Shown here piece by piece: positions 9,631 through 19,068 of a DNA stretch of 64,000 nt (position 1 is its first letter; each line of letters opens with the position of its first letter). The stretch comes from Terrilactibacillus tamarindi (GTDB taxonomy: Bacteria > Bacillota > Bacilli > Bacillales > Sporolactobacillaceae). The position numbers were made by a program, and so were the translations under genes. The notes below the pieces were generated by a model. The model made no database searches and had not been told where the DNA came from. It saw nothing but the letters and a program-made list of their open reading frames with translations. The DNA lies in the NCBI RefSeq assembly GCF_009718825.1, contig NZ_WNHB01000009.1, forward strand, positions 1 through 64,000. The letters are read 5' to 3'.

Positions 9631-11316
9631 TCAATTTGTTAATTTGTATACACGAGCTTCGTAAGGATGCAAGGTAAACATGTTTAATTTTCCATTTGAA
9701 CTTACTTTTTTATTAGCAATAAGCAGGCTTTGGCTTGTGTAACCCAAATCCTCTGGTAAAACAAAATTAGCTGGTTTCTCTGAAAAATTTAGAATAACTA
9801 ATATTGCTTCATCCTCCAAAGATCTAATGTAAGCATAGATTTGATCGTCATCCTCAAGAATTAGATGGTAATCACCATAAATAAGAACTTCATGTTCCTT
9901 TCTTAGTTGAATTAATTCTTTGTAATAATGAAAAATAGAATCTTTTTCATTTAACGATTTCTCTACATTAATCTCTTTATAATTTGGATTGACCGAAATC
10001 CATGGGGTTCCTTCAGTAAATCCAGCATTAATTTGATCATTCCACTGCATTGGTGTGCGAGCGTTATCTCGACCTTTAGCGTAGATACACTCTAAAGCCT
10101 TTTGGATGGATTCATTTCCTTTATCTTCGTTCTCACGATAGAGGTTTAGACTTTCTACATCTCTATAATCGTCAATAGATTCAAATCTGACGTTCGTCAT
10201 TCCAATTTCTTGGCCTTGATAAATATAAGGAGTTCCCTGTAGTGTCATAAGGAATGTAGCCAGCATTTTAGCCGATTCCTTATAGTATTTCTTGTCATCT
10301 CCAAATCTAGAAACCGAACGTGGCTGATCATGATTTTCTAAATAGTTCGCATTCCAACCTTTTTCATGTAAACCTACTTGCCATCTTGTCATGACCTTTT
10401 TGAGATCTTTAAGCTGCCATGGCACAACATCCCATTTGCCGTTAGGTCCACTATCCAGCCCCATATGTTCGAAATGAAAGATCATATTAAACTTTCCCTG
10501 TGTCTCATCTACATACAATAATGATCCCTCTGGATCGACTCCATCCGCTTCCCCTACTGTCATTATGTCGTATTTATCAAACACCTTCTCTTTCAACTCT
10601 GAAAGGAAGTTCTGAATCCCCGGTTGGTTTCTGTGACAATCCCATGCTGGGACATAACGAGTTCCATACAAATTAGGTGCATCTGGAAGTCCTTCTTTCT
10701 TTTTAATAAACGTGATAGCATCAATACGAAATCCGTCAATTCCCTTGTTTAACCACCAAGTGATCATATTATATAGTGCCTCACGAACTTCTGGATTTTC
10801 CCAATTTAAATCGGGTTGTTTCTTTGAGAATAAGTGCAAGTAATATTCATCAGTAAGATCATCATATTGCCAAGCGGATCCTAGAAAAATAGACTCCCAG
10901 TTATTAGGCTCCTTTCCGTCTTTTCCTGGACGCCAATAATACCAATCCCTTTTCGGGTTATTCTTAGAAGAACGTGACTCAATAAACCAAGGATGCTCAT
11001 CTGAAGTATGATTTGGCACAAGATCCATAATGAGTTTCATATCTCTTTGGTGAATTTCTTCCAAAAGTTGCTCCCAATCTTCCATTGTTCCGTAAACATC
11101 CATGATTCCTTTATAATCACTAATATCATAGCCATTATCATCGTTTGGAGATGAATAGACCGGGCAAATCCAAATCACATTTGCACCAAGAAATTTAATG
11201 TAATCCAGCTTGGAGATGATACCTTGTAAATCTCCAATGCCATCATTGTTACTATCGTTGAAACTTCTAGGATAGATCTGGTAAACGACACTCTCTTTCC
11301 ACCACTGCTTTTGCAT
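9631..11316 (-). CDS. malL: Oligo-1,6-glucosidase / alpha-glucosidase (GH13)
   Basis: A cytoplasmic GH13 enzyme of 561 residues, the usual length of MalL. The start WWKESVVYQIYPRSF and DLVPNHTSDEHPWF are typical. The catalytic nucleophile lies in GFRIDAITF, the acid/base Glu in TVGEADG, and the third Asp in LENHDQPRS. It hydrolyses alpha-1,6 and short alpha-1,4 glucosides. It is first in an operon with the GPH symporter and divergent from a LacI-type regulator, with operator-like boxes in between. Substrate is inferred from family and context. Confidence 0.9.
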   Translation of the reverse strand: MQKQWWKESVVYQIYPRSFNDSNNDGIGDLQGIISKLDYIKFLGANVIWICPVYSSPNDDNGYDISDYKGIMDVYGTMEDWEQLLEEIHQRDMKLIMDLVPNHTSDEHPWFIESRSSKNNPKRDWYYWRPGKDGKEPNNWESIFLGSAWQYDDLTDEYYLHLFSKKQPDLNWENPEVREALYNMITWWLNKGIDGFRIDAITFIKKKEGLPDAPNLYGTRYVPAWDCHRNQPGIQNFLSELKEKVFDKYDIMTVGEADGVDPEGSLLYVDETQGKFNMIFHFEHMGLDSGPNGKWDVVPWQLKDLKKVMTRWQVGLHEKGWNANYLENHDQPRSVSRFGDDKKYYKESAKMLATFLMTLQGTPYIYQGQEIGMTNVRFESIDDYRDVESLNLYRENEDKGNESIQKALECIYAKGRDNARTPMQWNDQINAGFTEGTPWISVNPNYKEINVEKSLNEKDSIFHYYKELIQLRKEHEVLIYGDYHLILEDDDQIYAYIRSLEDEAILVILNFSEKPANFVLPEDLGYTSQSLLIANKKVSSNGKLNMFTLHPYEARVYKLTN

Positions 11317-11364
11317 TTTAATACCCCTTTTCCCTAGTTACATGGCATTTTTTAAATTTCCCTA

Positions 11365-11393
11365 GGTAAGCGCTTTCCAAAAAATATATTGTA
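11365..11393 (-). promoter_or_regulatory. Operator box and -10 of the malL operon
   Basis: TAAGCGCTTTCC (11367-11378) matches the boxes at 11608 and 11698. On the minus strand it lies just downstream of a possible -10 TACAAT (11393-11388). A LacI-type repressor or CcpA bound here would block transcription of malL. This is inference from position and shared sequence. Confidence 0.5.
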
Positions 11394-11429
11394 AAAAGAA
11401 TAACCATCGTTTTACTTATTAGATCATTT

Positions 11430-11575
11430 ATAAAGTGAAACTTCCATCAGTGGAGGTTTTCTTCATCCTCCACTGATGGTTGGACCTTTACGGGCAGTTG
11501 ATCCCCCACCTATCTTCTTTGAATACTCAGAACCTTGAGGTCGGGGTCTTTACTTGCCGTTAAGGCGGGATAAAT
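11430..11575 (+). repeat. Dispersed structured repeat, full copy B (possible ncRNA)
   Basis: A 146-bp element running from ATAAAGTGAAAC to TAAGGCGGGATAAAT. It contains a perfect 13-bp hairpin (arms 11444-11456 and 11467-11479) whose loop side carries ATCCT, and a second pairing of GATCCCC with GGGGTC. The ends are identical or nearly so to the 55-bp copy at 61401. The appearance recalls conserved Bacillaceae structured RNAs of the Bacillaceae-1 type, but that name is only a guess. It sits between the malL and regulator promoters. Confidence 0.6.
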
Positions 11576-11607
11576 GTTGCTTTTAAAAAGTGTTTTAATT
11601 CAAAGCC

Positions 11608-11712
11608 AGGAAAACGCTTTCCTTGATTTAAATTATAAGATTTTTTTGTCTATTGTCAAGTGAAATGTACACCACAATTATGATAAAATAAAGTTAATGA
11701 TAACGCTTTCCT
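11608..11712 (+). promoter_or_regulatory. Two operator/CRE-like boxes before the LacI-type gene
   Basis: AGGAAAACGCTTTCCT (11608-11623) is nearly palindromic. TGATAACGCTTTCCT (11698-11712) matches the CcpA box TGWNANCGNTNWCA with one mismatch. Together with the site at 11367 they share the core ACGCTTTCC or GCGCTTTCC. They fit autoregulation by the adjacent regulator, CcpA control, or both; the two are not separable by eye. Confidence 0.55.
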
Positions 11713-11756
11713 AAACTAGCTATTGCTTTAATCGAATGAAAGATGGGTGAACCGAT

Positions 11757-12761
11757 GTGAAAATAACTATCAAAGATATTGCTCGGATGGCTGGCGTTTC
11801 CATCGCTACGGTTTCTAGAGTTATTAACAACAGTAAACCAGTCAATGAGGATGTCCGCATGCGGGTTCTAAAGGCCATGGAACAAACAAATTTTCTTCCA
11901 AATGCAATGGCAAGAAACCTTGCCAAAAATAAATCTTACTTACTAGGTGTCATGATTCCAGATGTGAAAAATACCGTTCTTGATGACTTGATTCACGGCA
12001 TCAATCATGTGTCTGAATTATATGGTTATAATACGATGTTAAGTTTAACTTCCGGAATGCTTGAAAATGAACTCCATTATTTCAATAAGTTCCGTGAAAT
12101 ACAAGCAGACGGTATTATTTTAGCTAGTGATTACTTAAAAGAAAATCTTATTACGAATATCAAACAAACCAATATTCCATGCATTTTGGTTGGTAGAGAC
12201 CGTTCAGATGCCATCCCTTCCGTCCATATAGATAATATAACCGCTGCCTATGAAGCGGTGACCTATCTTATTCAACAAGGGCATCGGAAAATTGGCATGC
12301 TACGTTTACGAAATGAAGATATCGCTTCAGGATATCATCGTTATCAAGGCTATGCGCAAGCATTAACCGAAGCGGGTATAACCATTAATGGTGATTGGGT
12401 CATAGAATGCGGAGTCTCCGTGGAAGATGGAATGATGGCAATGCGTAAAATATGTGAAACAACCGATATACCAACAGCTATATTTTGTGCCACGGACCGT
12501 ATAGCTATCGGTGCTATTAATTATTTGTATGAAAGAGGTTTAAGTGTACCCGACGATATATCCATTTACGGCTTTGATGGCATTGACATGGCATCCATTA
12601 TTCGTCCTAAATTATCAACGGTGAAATACTCCGCTACAGAAATTGGAATGACGGCAGCTCGTAATCTTATTAAATTAATTAAAGGTGAAACCATTACTCC
12701 ACGTCATTGGGTTATACCGCATTATTTAAAAAATAGAGAGAGTGTCCGTTTGTTGAAATAG
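11757..12761 (+). CDS. LacI/GalR-family transcriptional regulator
   Basis: A 334-residue repressor with an N-terminal LacI helix-turn-helix and hinge (IKDIARMAGVSIATVSRVIN, then PNAMARNLA) and a periplasmic-binding-like effector domain to about residue 330 (YGFDGIDMASIIRPKLST). It starts at GTG 11757; the ATG two bases earlier meets an immediate stop, and GGGTGA is the ribosome site. It is divergent from the malL-symporter pair and so probably their local repressor, induced by an alpha-glucoside. Confidence 0.88.
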   Translation: MKITIKDIARMAGVSIATVSRVINNSKPVNEDVRMRVLKAMEQTNFLPNAMARNLAKNKSYLLGVMIPDVKNTVLDDLIHGINHVSELYGYNTMLSLTSGMLENELHYFNKFREIQADGIILASDYLKENLITNIKQTNIPCILVGRDRSDAIPSVHIDNITAAYEAVTYLIQQGHRKIGMLRLRNEDIASGYHRYQGYAQALTEAGITINGDWVIECGVSVEDGMMAMRKICETTDIPTAIFCATDRIAIGAINYLYERGLSVPDDISIYGFDGIDMASIIRPKLSTVKYSATEIGMTAARNLIKLIKGETITPRHWVIPHYLKNRESVRLLK

Positions 12762-12850
12762 ACTTCTATATCTCATTTTCAAAATAGGTTCAATTTATAT
12801 TAAGCAGTATTAATATTTAAATCTATGTTGACTAACTATGTTCGAACAAA

Positions 12851-12888
12851 ATAAAAAGGATACCATTATCCCTTCATTGGTATCCTTC
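12851..12888 (-). terminator. Terminator, mainly for cysJI
   Basis: AAGGATACCA and TGGTATCCTT form a 10-bp stem. On the minus strand it ends in a TTTTTAT tract, placing it about 80 bases past the cysI stop. It may also stop transcripts of the LacI-type gene. Confidence 0.65.
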
Positions 12889-12964
12889 TTGATTTTAATC
12901 ATTATTTCTATTTGAGAAAGTAATCTCGTGGTAATCGATACATTATAAAAGCTCTTTAGCACGT

Positions 12965-14686
12965 TTATGCTTTTGATGGAATATCATGAAAATCAAGACC
13001 TGACTTAACTTCTTTTACGTATCCTGCCCGGATCACATAATCACCAAAATGCTCATTTTCTTTTCTTTCTTTCGCATAGTTAAAAAGAATAGGTTTGAGT
13101 GTCGCGATGATTTCTTCTTCTCCAATATTTTCACGGTATAACTTATTTAAACGATCCCCAGTAAAACTTGCACCTAAGTACATGTTATATTTTCCTGGTC
13201 CTTTACCGATAAAACCAATTTCGGCAAGAGCTGGTCTTGCACAGCCATTCGGACAACCTGTCATACGGATCGTGATTTCTTCTTCTCTTAATCCTGCTTC
13301 ATCTAGGATAAGCTCCAATTTATCGATAAGAGATGGCAAATAACGTTCAGATTCCGCCATTGCAAGTCCACAAGTTGGGAGGGCTACGCACGCCATCGAA
13401 TTACGACGTAAAGCAGAATTTTGTTTTCCATCAGTGAGACCGTATTCTTTAACTAGTTTTTCAATAATAGGTTTCATTTCCTGAGTGACGTTGCCAATAA
13501 TTAAATTTTGGTTTGGTGTCATCCGGAAATCACCCGTGTGAACTTTTGCAATCTCTCTTAATGCTGTTTTAAGCTTATAATCTTGAGTATCGACCACTCG
13601 GCCATTCTGGATAAATAAGGTCAAATGCCATTTGCCATTCCCTTTGACCCAACCATAGTGGTCACCGTTACGATCAAAATGGAAAGGACGTGCCTCTTCT
13701 AGATTCCACCCTAATCGTTGATTAAGCTCATTCAAGACCCATTCTTTTCCTAATCGATCAACGGTATACTTGAAACGAGCATTCTTTCTATTGGAACGAT
13801 TGCCATAATCACGTTGGATCGTCAGTACTTTTTCTGCAACGTCCACCAACCTCTCCTTCGGAATGAAGCCGATAAGCTTACCAACTTGTGGATAGGTACT
13901 CGTATTACCATGGGTACTTCCCATACCACCCCCGATGGTGACGTTAAAGCCAACGAGTTTTTCATCTTCTAATATTGCAATAAAACCAAGGTCTTGAGAA
14001 AAGACATCAATATCATTTGATGGTGGAACAGCAATACCAATTTTAAACTTCCTTGGTAAATAGAAATCGCTGTAAAGTGGTTCTACTTCCTCACGGCTAT
14101 CAACCACTTTTTCTTCATCTAACCAGATTTCGTGGTAGGCTCTCGTTTGAGGAAGGAGATGGTCACTGACCTTATGCGCCAATTCATGGATTTCAGCATG
14201 AACCTTAGACTGATCAGGGTTAACGTTACACATCACATTCCTGTTGACATCGCCGCAAGCGGCAATCGTGTCCATAAGCGAATGGTTGATGTCTTGCATT
14301 GTTTTCTTCAAATTCCATTTTAGTATCCCGTGCATTTGGAATGTTTGTCTAGTCGTCAACTTGAGCGTTCCATTTCCATAAGTTTCGCTTAATTTATCCA
14401 TGGTCAAATACTGCTCTGGCGTAGCTACTCCACCAGGCAAACGAACGCGAATCATAAATTGATAGGCCGGCTCTAGCTTTTGTTTTTTTCGTTCATTTCG
14501 AATATCTCTGTCATCCTGCATATAGCTTCCATGGAATTTCAAAATCTTTGTCTCTTCAACGGGAATAGAAGCTGTAATTGGATCGGCAAAACTCTCAACC
14601 AATTTACCACGAAGGTGGTGACTTTCTTCTTTAATTCGTTCCATATCATCGGGTGGTCCTGCTTCATAAGGGAATCTTTGTGTCAT
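12965..14686 (-). CDS. cysI: Sulfite reductase (NADPH) hemoprotein beta subunit
   Basis: CysI reduces sulfite to sulfide with six electrons in the cysteine biosynthesis pathway. The 573-residue protein contains the 4Fe-4S/siroheme ligands as CVALPTC and CPNGC, separated by about 37 residues as in the family, plus the sulfite-binding arginine and lysine regions ([20 protein letters not shown]). The ATG follows AAAGGAG. It is second in the cysJ-cysI operon, 37 bases after cysJ. Confidence 0.96.
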   Translation of the reverse strand: MTQRFPYEAGPPDDMERIKEESHHLRGKLVESFADPITASIPVEETKILKFHGSYMQDDRDIRNERKKQKLEPAYQFMIRVRLPGGVATPEQYLTMDKLSETYGNGTLKLTTRQTFQMHGILKWNLKKTMQDINHSLMDTIAACGDVNRNVMCNVNPDQSKVHAEIHELAHKVSDHLLPQTRAYHEIWLDEEKVVDSREEVEPLYSDFYLPRKFKIGIAVPPSNDIDVFSQDLGFIAILEDEKLVGFNVTIGGGMGSTHGNTSTYPQVGKLIGFIPKERLVDVAEKVLTIQRDYGNRSNRKNARFKYTVDRLGKEWVLNELNQRLGWNLEEARPFHFDRNGDHYGWVKGNGKWHLTLFIQNGRVVDTQDYKLKTALREIAKVHTGDFRMTPNQNLIIGNVTQEMKPIIEKLVKEYGLTDGKQNSALRRNSMACVALPTCGLAMAESERYLPSLIDKLELILDEAGLREEEITIRMTGCPNGCARPALAEIGFIGKGPGKYNMYLGASFTGDRLNKLYRENIGEEEIIATLKPILFNYAKERKENEHFGDYVIRAGYVKEVKSGLDFHDIPSKA

Positions 14687-14723
14687 TCTATGAAACTCCT
14701 TTCGTTATGAGCCAATAAGTCTC

Positions 14724-16571
14724 TTAATAAACGTCACGTTGGTATCGTTTCTCTTTACGCATCGATGCTACGTAGTTTTCTGCTTCCTCGGGACTTTTGT
14801 TGCCTTCTTTTTCAATAATGGTTAATAGCGTTTGATGAACGTCTTTTGCCATATGTTTCTCATCACCACACACATATACATGGGCTCCTTTTTCGAGCCA
14901 TTCGTATAAGTCCTTACTCTTTTCTAACATGCGGTGCTGAACATAGACTTTCTTATCAGTGTCACGAGAAAAAGCGACATCTAACCTAGACAGAACGCCA
15001 TCCTTAAGCCATTTTTGCCATTCAATTTGATAAAGGAAGTCCGTAACAAAATGTTGATCGCCGAAGAATAACCATGAATCACCTTTTGCTTCTATCTCCT
15101 CGCGCTCTTGTAAGAATGACCGATATGGCGCGACGCCTGTTCCAGCACCAATCATAATAACAGGGGTATCTGGGTTTTCCGGTAATCTAAAGTTGTCATT
15201 TTTCTGAACAAATACAGATAATCGATCACCTACTTGAACGTGTTCGGATATTTGTCCGGAACAAACACCTTTCCGATCACGCCCATGTGCATGATAGCTC
15301 ACTTTTCCGATCGTAAGATGCACTTCATCTGGATTAGCCTTTAAACTACTAGCGATTGAGTATAATCGTGCCGGAAGTTTTCGTAGAATTTTTATAAAAT
15401 CAGCTGCTGATGCCTTCCATGGACCAAAATCTTGAATTAAATCAAGAAGATCACGACCATCGATATAAGCATTGATATCATCTCTATTATTCGACTCCAC
15501 CAATTTCTTAAGTTCTTCATTTTCAGATAACCGGGCAGCTTTTTCTAACAACGGCTTCGTTAAGGATGTGATATCAAAATAGGTAGAGAGTGCCTCACGA
15601 ATTGATAGCAAATCGCCTTGTTTATTTATAGTTAGTGATTCATCCGGATTCCATCCTAAGTTCTTTATGATCGCATCGACAATCGCTGGATCATTTTCTG
15701 GAAGGATTCCGAGACTATCTCCTGGTTCATACGTTAAATTTGAGCCTTCCAAGTCTAACTCCAAATGATGTGTCTCCTTATTCGAACCACGTCCATTTAA
15801 ATTGATATTCTCTAAGACTTCAGCTTTAAATGGGTTCGTTTTCGAATAATTCGTATGGTAAGTTATCGATTGTTCTTGATCTTGGATACCCTTAATTTCG
15901 GCAGATTTTGCTTGATCTTCTTTTAACTTTTCTAAAACGCCTTCAAACCATTCTGCAGCTGGTTCTTCATAGTCTAGATCACAATCAACTCGAGGATACA
16001 GTCTTTCTCCTCCCAATTCTTCTAAACGTTTATCAAAGTCTTTACCTGCTTGGCAGAAGAATTCATAGGATGTATCTCCTAGTGCAAGGACGGAAAAACG
16101 CACTCCTTCAAGTTTTGGAGCCTTCTTACCATGGAGAAATTCATGGAAAGATAATGCATTATCTGGTGGATCACCATCCCCATGCGTACTTGTCACGATG
16201 AGTAAATCTTGGACATTTTTGATAGATTTAGGTTTAAAATCTTCCATTGAGGAGAAACTGACGTTAAAGTTTTGATTTTCTAACTTTTGTGAAAATGTTT
16301 CAGCAAGTCTTTTGGAATTCCCTGTATCCGTCCCAAATAGAATGGTAATGTCACGAGTTTTCACCTGACTGGTTGTTTGAACAGATACCTCACCCTCTAA
16401 ACCATTTTGCTCTAGGGTTGCGGTCGCTGCCACTTCATCAAACTCATGCTGAACGGCGGACAAATATCCACTTAACCAAATTTTCTGATGACTTGACAAA
16501 GACGGTAACAATTGATTCAAGAGCTCTACCTGTTCTTTACTAAAAGGACTGCTTGTTACTTGTAATTGCAT
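14724..16571 (-). CDS. cysJ: Sulfite reductase (NADPH) flavoprotein alpha subunit
   Basis: CysJ passes electrons from NADPH through FAD and FMN to CysI. The 615-residue protein shows a flavodoxin-like FMN domain (FGTDTGNSKRLAE; STHGDGDPPDNA) at about 74-210, the FAD-binding RLYSIASS and GVCSGQ motifs, and the NADPH site MIGAGTGVAPYRSFLQ. The C-terminal tyrosine region QRDVY is complete. The ATG has GAGGTGG upstream. It is first gene of the operon. Confidence 0.96.
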   Translation of the reverse strand: MQLQVTSSPFSKEQVELLNQLLPSLSSHQKIWLSGYLSAVQHEFDEVAATATLEQNGLEGEVSVQTTSQVKTRDITILFGTDTGNSKRLAETFSQKLENQNFNVSFSSMEDFKPKSIKNVQDLLIVTSTHGDGDPPDNALSFHEFLHGKKAPKLEGVRFSVLALGDTSYEFFCQAGKDFDKRLEELGGERLYPRVDCDLDYEEPAAEWFEGVLEKLKEDQAKSAEIKGIQDQEQSITYHTNYSKTNPFKAEVLENINLNGRGSNKETHHLELDLEGSNLTYEPGDSLGILPENDPAIVDAIIKNLGWNPDESLTINKQGDLLSIREALSTYFDITSLTKPLLEKAARLSENEELKKLVESNNRDDINAYIDGRDLLDLIQDFGPWKASAADFIKILRKLPARLYSIASSLKANPDEVHLTIGKVSYHAHGRDRKGVCSGQISEHVQVGDRLSVFVQKNDNFRLPENPDTPVIMIGAGTGVAPYRSFLQEREEIEAKGDSWLFFGDQHFVTDFLYQIEWQKWLKDGVLSRLDVAFSRDTDKKVYVQHRMLEKSKDLYEWLEKGAHVYVCGDEKHMAKDVHQTLLTIIEKEGNKSPEEAENYVASMRKEKRYQRDVY

Positions 16572-17081
16572 TCATTCCACCTCACTAAGAACTATTTTTT
16601 GATGGCTAATACATCTAGGGTGTTATGCTACGTTTCTAATATAATTCACAGAATGTATATTTTTGGTCTCCGTAGTATGTATACACACACTGTTTTATTG
16701 AATATAATAGTCTTGAAAGCCCTTCCCCTTTTTATGCAAATTTATATGGGATATATCCTATTTTGATCCTAAAACATCCATGTCTCGGTAATCAAATTAG
16801 TTTAGTCGGAATTATCATTAAAAAATTATCCCACTTTTTTAATGAATGGACATCTGAAAAATAAGAGCATTAATTCTATTTGTTAACTTTGATTTATTGT
16901 AAATTATATTCATAAAAATATCAAGGTATTTTTAAAATTTCTAAAAATATTTCTCATTGTTGAAAATATAAGACTATGGAACGTTATATTAGGATAAATT
17001 CCACGCAAGGATCATCTTACATTCGGATTTTATTTCTAGCTTATCATTAGTAAGTGGTTTGCATACAAAAATGTTTTTATT
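16572..17081. other. Gene-free stretch upstream of cysJ
   Basis: About 500 AT-rich bases without a supported ORF. I looked for a SAM (S-box) or T-box leader for cysJI and saw none of the hallmark motifs, so the promoter and any CysL- or CymR-type site remain unassigned. Confidence 0.5.
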
Positions 17082-17125
17082 AAACATAAGACCTCTGCTT
17101 ATTTAAAGCAAAGGACCTTATGTTT
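17082..17125 (-). terminator. Imperfect hairpin after yhfK
   Basis: AAACATAAG pairs with CTTATGTTT, and inner TGCTT pairs with AAGCA with small bulges. On the minus strand it is followed by TTTAATAAAAACATTTTTG. It lies 42 bases past the yhfK stop. Confidence 0.5.
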
Positions 17126-17166
17126 AAGTAGTAAAAATCAGTAGCCTTTTTGCATCTAACAAAAGA

Positions 17167-17811
17167 TTAAAAGGATTTGAGCGCTTCAGTTATGGACGTT
17201 TCTCCCGATGTTAAATCAAACGAACGCCTATAGGTATGTTCTTCACCAAGAGCTGCCACTATAACATTGGCAACATCTTCACGAGGGATATAACCACGTT
17301 CTAAATTCTCAGATATGGTGACCTTACCTCGACCAGGTTCATTCACCAATCCACCCGGCCTAACAATCGTGTAATTTAAAGAACTTCCTACTAAAATTTT
17401 ATCTGCATAGTGCTTGGCTACATAATAAGGTTTAATTGACTCATTCCAATTCTCTCGGTTATGGGCTTGAATCGCACTAACCATGATGAAACGGTTCACT
17501 CCCGCCTGTTCAGCCGCTTCAATCGTTTTTGCTGCACCATCTAAATCGACTAATAATGTTTTATCTGAACCGGTTGCACCGCCTGAACCTGCCGAGAAAA
17601 CAACGGCATCACTGCCTATCATAGCCTCAGAAATACGATCAACCGTTCCTTCAAGATTTGCTACTCTGGCTTCTACACCTAAGTCTTTATATTTCGATGC
17701 CTGCTCTTCTGATCTAACCATGGCACACACCTCATGTTGATCACTTTTACTTAATAAAGAGACAATCTGTTTACCTATTTGCCCGTTGGCACCAACGACA
17801 AAAACTTTCAT
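17167..17811 (-). CDS. yhfK: NAD(P)-binding oxidoreductase/epimerase-like protein YhfK
   Basis: A 214-residue atypical short-chain dehydrogenase with the N-terminal Rossmann motif VVGANGQIGKQIVSLL, SAIQAHNRENWNESIKPY, YYVAKHYADKIL (Tyr-x3-Lys-like) and YTIVRPGGL. It resembles B. subtilis YhfK over its full length from memory. It probably binds NADP(H); the substrate is unknown. Its ATG at 17811 is followed directly by the Rossmann fold. Confidence 0.9.
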   Translation of the reverse strand: MKVFVVGANGQIGKQIVSLLSKSDQHEVCAMVRSEEQASKYKDLGVEARVANLEGTVDRISEAMIGSDAVVFSAGSGGATGSDKTLLVDLDGAAKTIEAAEQAGVNRFIMVSAIQAHNRENWNESIKPYYVAKHYADKILVGSSLNYTIVRPGGLVNEPGRGKVTISENLERGYIPREDVANVIVAALGEEHTYRRSFDLTSGETSITEALKSF

Positions 17812-17979
17812 AAATATAACCCCCTTCTCACTTCACATTATTATTTCAAGGTCTATGACTTAAATCAAATCATTTGCTAAAACCTTCTTGGTCAAGCTCA
17901 ATCACCTATAAAAAAAGAAGTTAAGCTATGCTAGAATGAACGTATGTACCTTTTCCTAATTATAGAAGGATGTGATGAC

Positions 17980-18351
17980 TTGCAACAACTATTCTTTGAA
18001 TCTTCCTGGGATAAAACCATTTGTGTAAAAGACCGTCAAATGATCCATGACACGTACATGAAAACAAAAAATGACGACAATACCATTCATTTTGTCCCTT
18101 TATGGCAAGCACTAAACCATAATGAAAGCCTATTAGTAACCGTACTTGTACATAATTTCAGTGAGAAACGTCTAACTTTCGATCATAAAGTCATAAAATA
18201 TTTTGAAGACAGAAAGCAAATGGCTGAGTATGTATTTCATTTGCCAACACTTGTTGTTGAAGCGAAAACGAGTATGCCATGGACGTTTATTTTTCCCAAA
18301 GAAAGTGTTGATGAGAATGCGAAGTTGGAGAATGGGTATTTGGGGTTTTAA
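17980..18351 (+). CDS. SLAP-domain small protein
   Basis: A 123-residue protein when started at TTG 17980, which has GAAGGA nine bases upstream. An ATG at 17944 would add 12 hydrophobic residues without a ribosome site, so TTG is preferred. The C-terminal half (LLVTVLVHNFSEK, then PTLVVEAKTSMPWTFIFPK) matches the SLAP domain found in Bacillus surface or secretion-associated proteins. No signal peptide is present with this start. Function unknown. Confidence 0.7.
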   Translation: MQQLFFESSWDKTICVKDRQMIHDTYMKTKNDDNTIHFVPLWQALNHNESLLVTVLVHNFSEKRLTFDHKVIKYFEDRKQMAEYVFHLPTLVVEAKTSMPWTFIFPKESVDENAKLENGYLGF

Positions 18352-18489
18352 AATGATTGCTTCTATGGTAAATCACACCATTAACGCAGTATAAACCCGT
18401 ACCATGCCTAAACTCACATATCCATAACAAAATAAAACTTTCTGCATAATCTATAAAGATAGTAGCCAATTTCACGACGGAGGAAATGC

Positions 18490-18981
18490 ATGATGAGGTT
18501 CATGTCTTTTAGCGGTTATGTAACCATGATACGTGATTTTCCAATAACAACAAATGATGAAGGTTCTGATTGTTATAAAATGATATCCGTCGATAACGGA
18601 TATGGAAAAGTTGTGAATTTTATAGCTGGTCCAACAACTTACTTTGTAGATCATGCAATGATCACAGTTGGAGATGCAATCACTGGGTTCTATGATGGTG
18701 ACGCGATTGTTCCACTTATCTACCCTCCCCAATATCAAGCCATTGTGATCACTAAGAATCGCCCATATCAAAATGTCAAGGTAGACTTTTTCGACTCTCA
18801 ATTAGTGAGTCGTGATGGTCATCTAAAATTAAATCTTTCTCCTTTTACTCAGGTTTTATTAGTCAATGGGCAAGCCTTTACAAAAAACCCCGCCAACCGA
18901 AATCTTATCGTTACTTATGGCCCTACTAGCAGAAGTATCCCACCGCAAACGACACCATATAAAATTATCGTGATCTGTTAG
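18490..18981 (+). CDS. Conserved hypothetical protein, 163 aa
   Basis: The ATG at 18490 follows ACGGAGGA at ideal spacing and the gene ends at a strong terminator. The protein is beta-rich with SFSGYVTMIRDF, FIAGPTTYFVDHAMITVGD and PLIYPPQYQAIVI. I recall similar uncharacterised Firmicute proteins with this YPPQ motif but no named domain. There is no signal peptide, membrane segment or catalytic motif. It follows the SLAP gene by about 140 bases on the same strand. Confidence 0.7.
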   Translation: MMRFMSFSGYVTMIRDFPITTNDEGSDCYKMISVDNGYGKVVNFIAGPTTYFVDHAMITVGDAITGFYDGDAIVPLIYPPQYQAIVITKNRPYQNVKVDFFDSQLVSRDGHLKLNLSPFTQVLLVNGQAFTKNPANRNLIVTYGPTSRSIPPQTTPYKIIVIC

Positions 18982-19001
18982 AACTATTTACCTAAAAAGA
19001 G

Positions 19002-19039
19002 AACACTCAATCAGGAAACGTACCGATTGAGTGTTTTTC
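19002..19039 (+). terminator. Rho-independent terminator
   Basis: AACACTCAATC and GATTGAGTGTT form an 11-bp stem followed by TTT; it separates this gene from the convergent glgP. Confidence 0.8.
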
Positions 19040-19068
19040 TTTGTCTTATCAAGTGCCCTATACTTGAA

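Noticed and set aside
16572-17081. SAM riboswitch or T-box before cysJ
   Set aside because: None of the conserved core motifs of either could be found.
18472-18801. 109-codon ORF antisense to the 163-aa gene
   Set aside because: The + strand gene has a clear ribosome site, a terminator and protein-like sequence; the antisense frame is a shadow.
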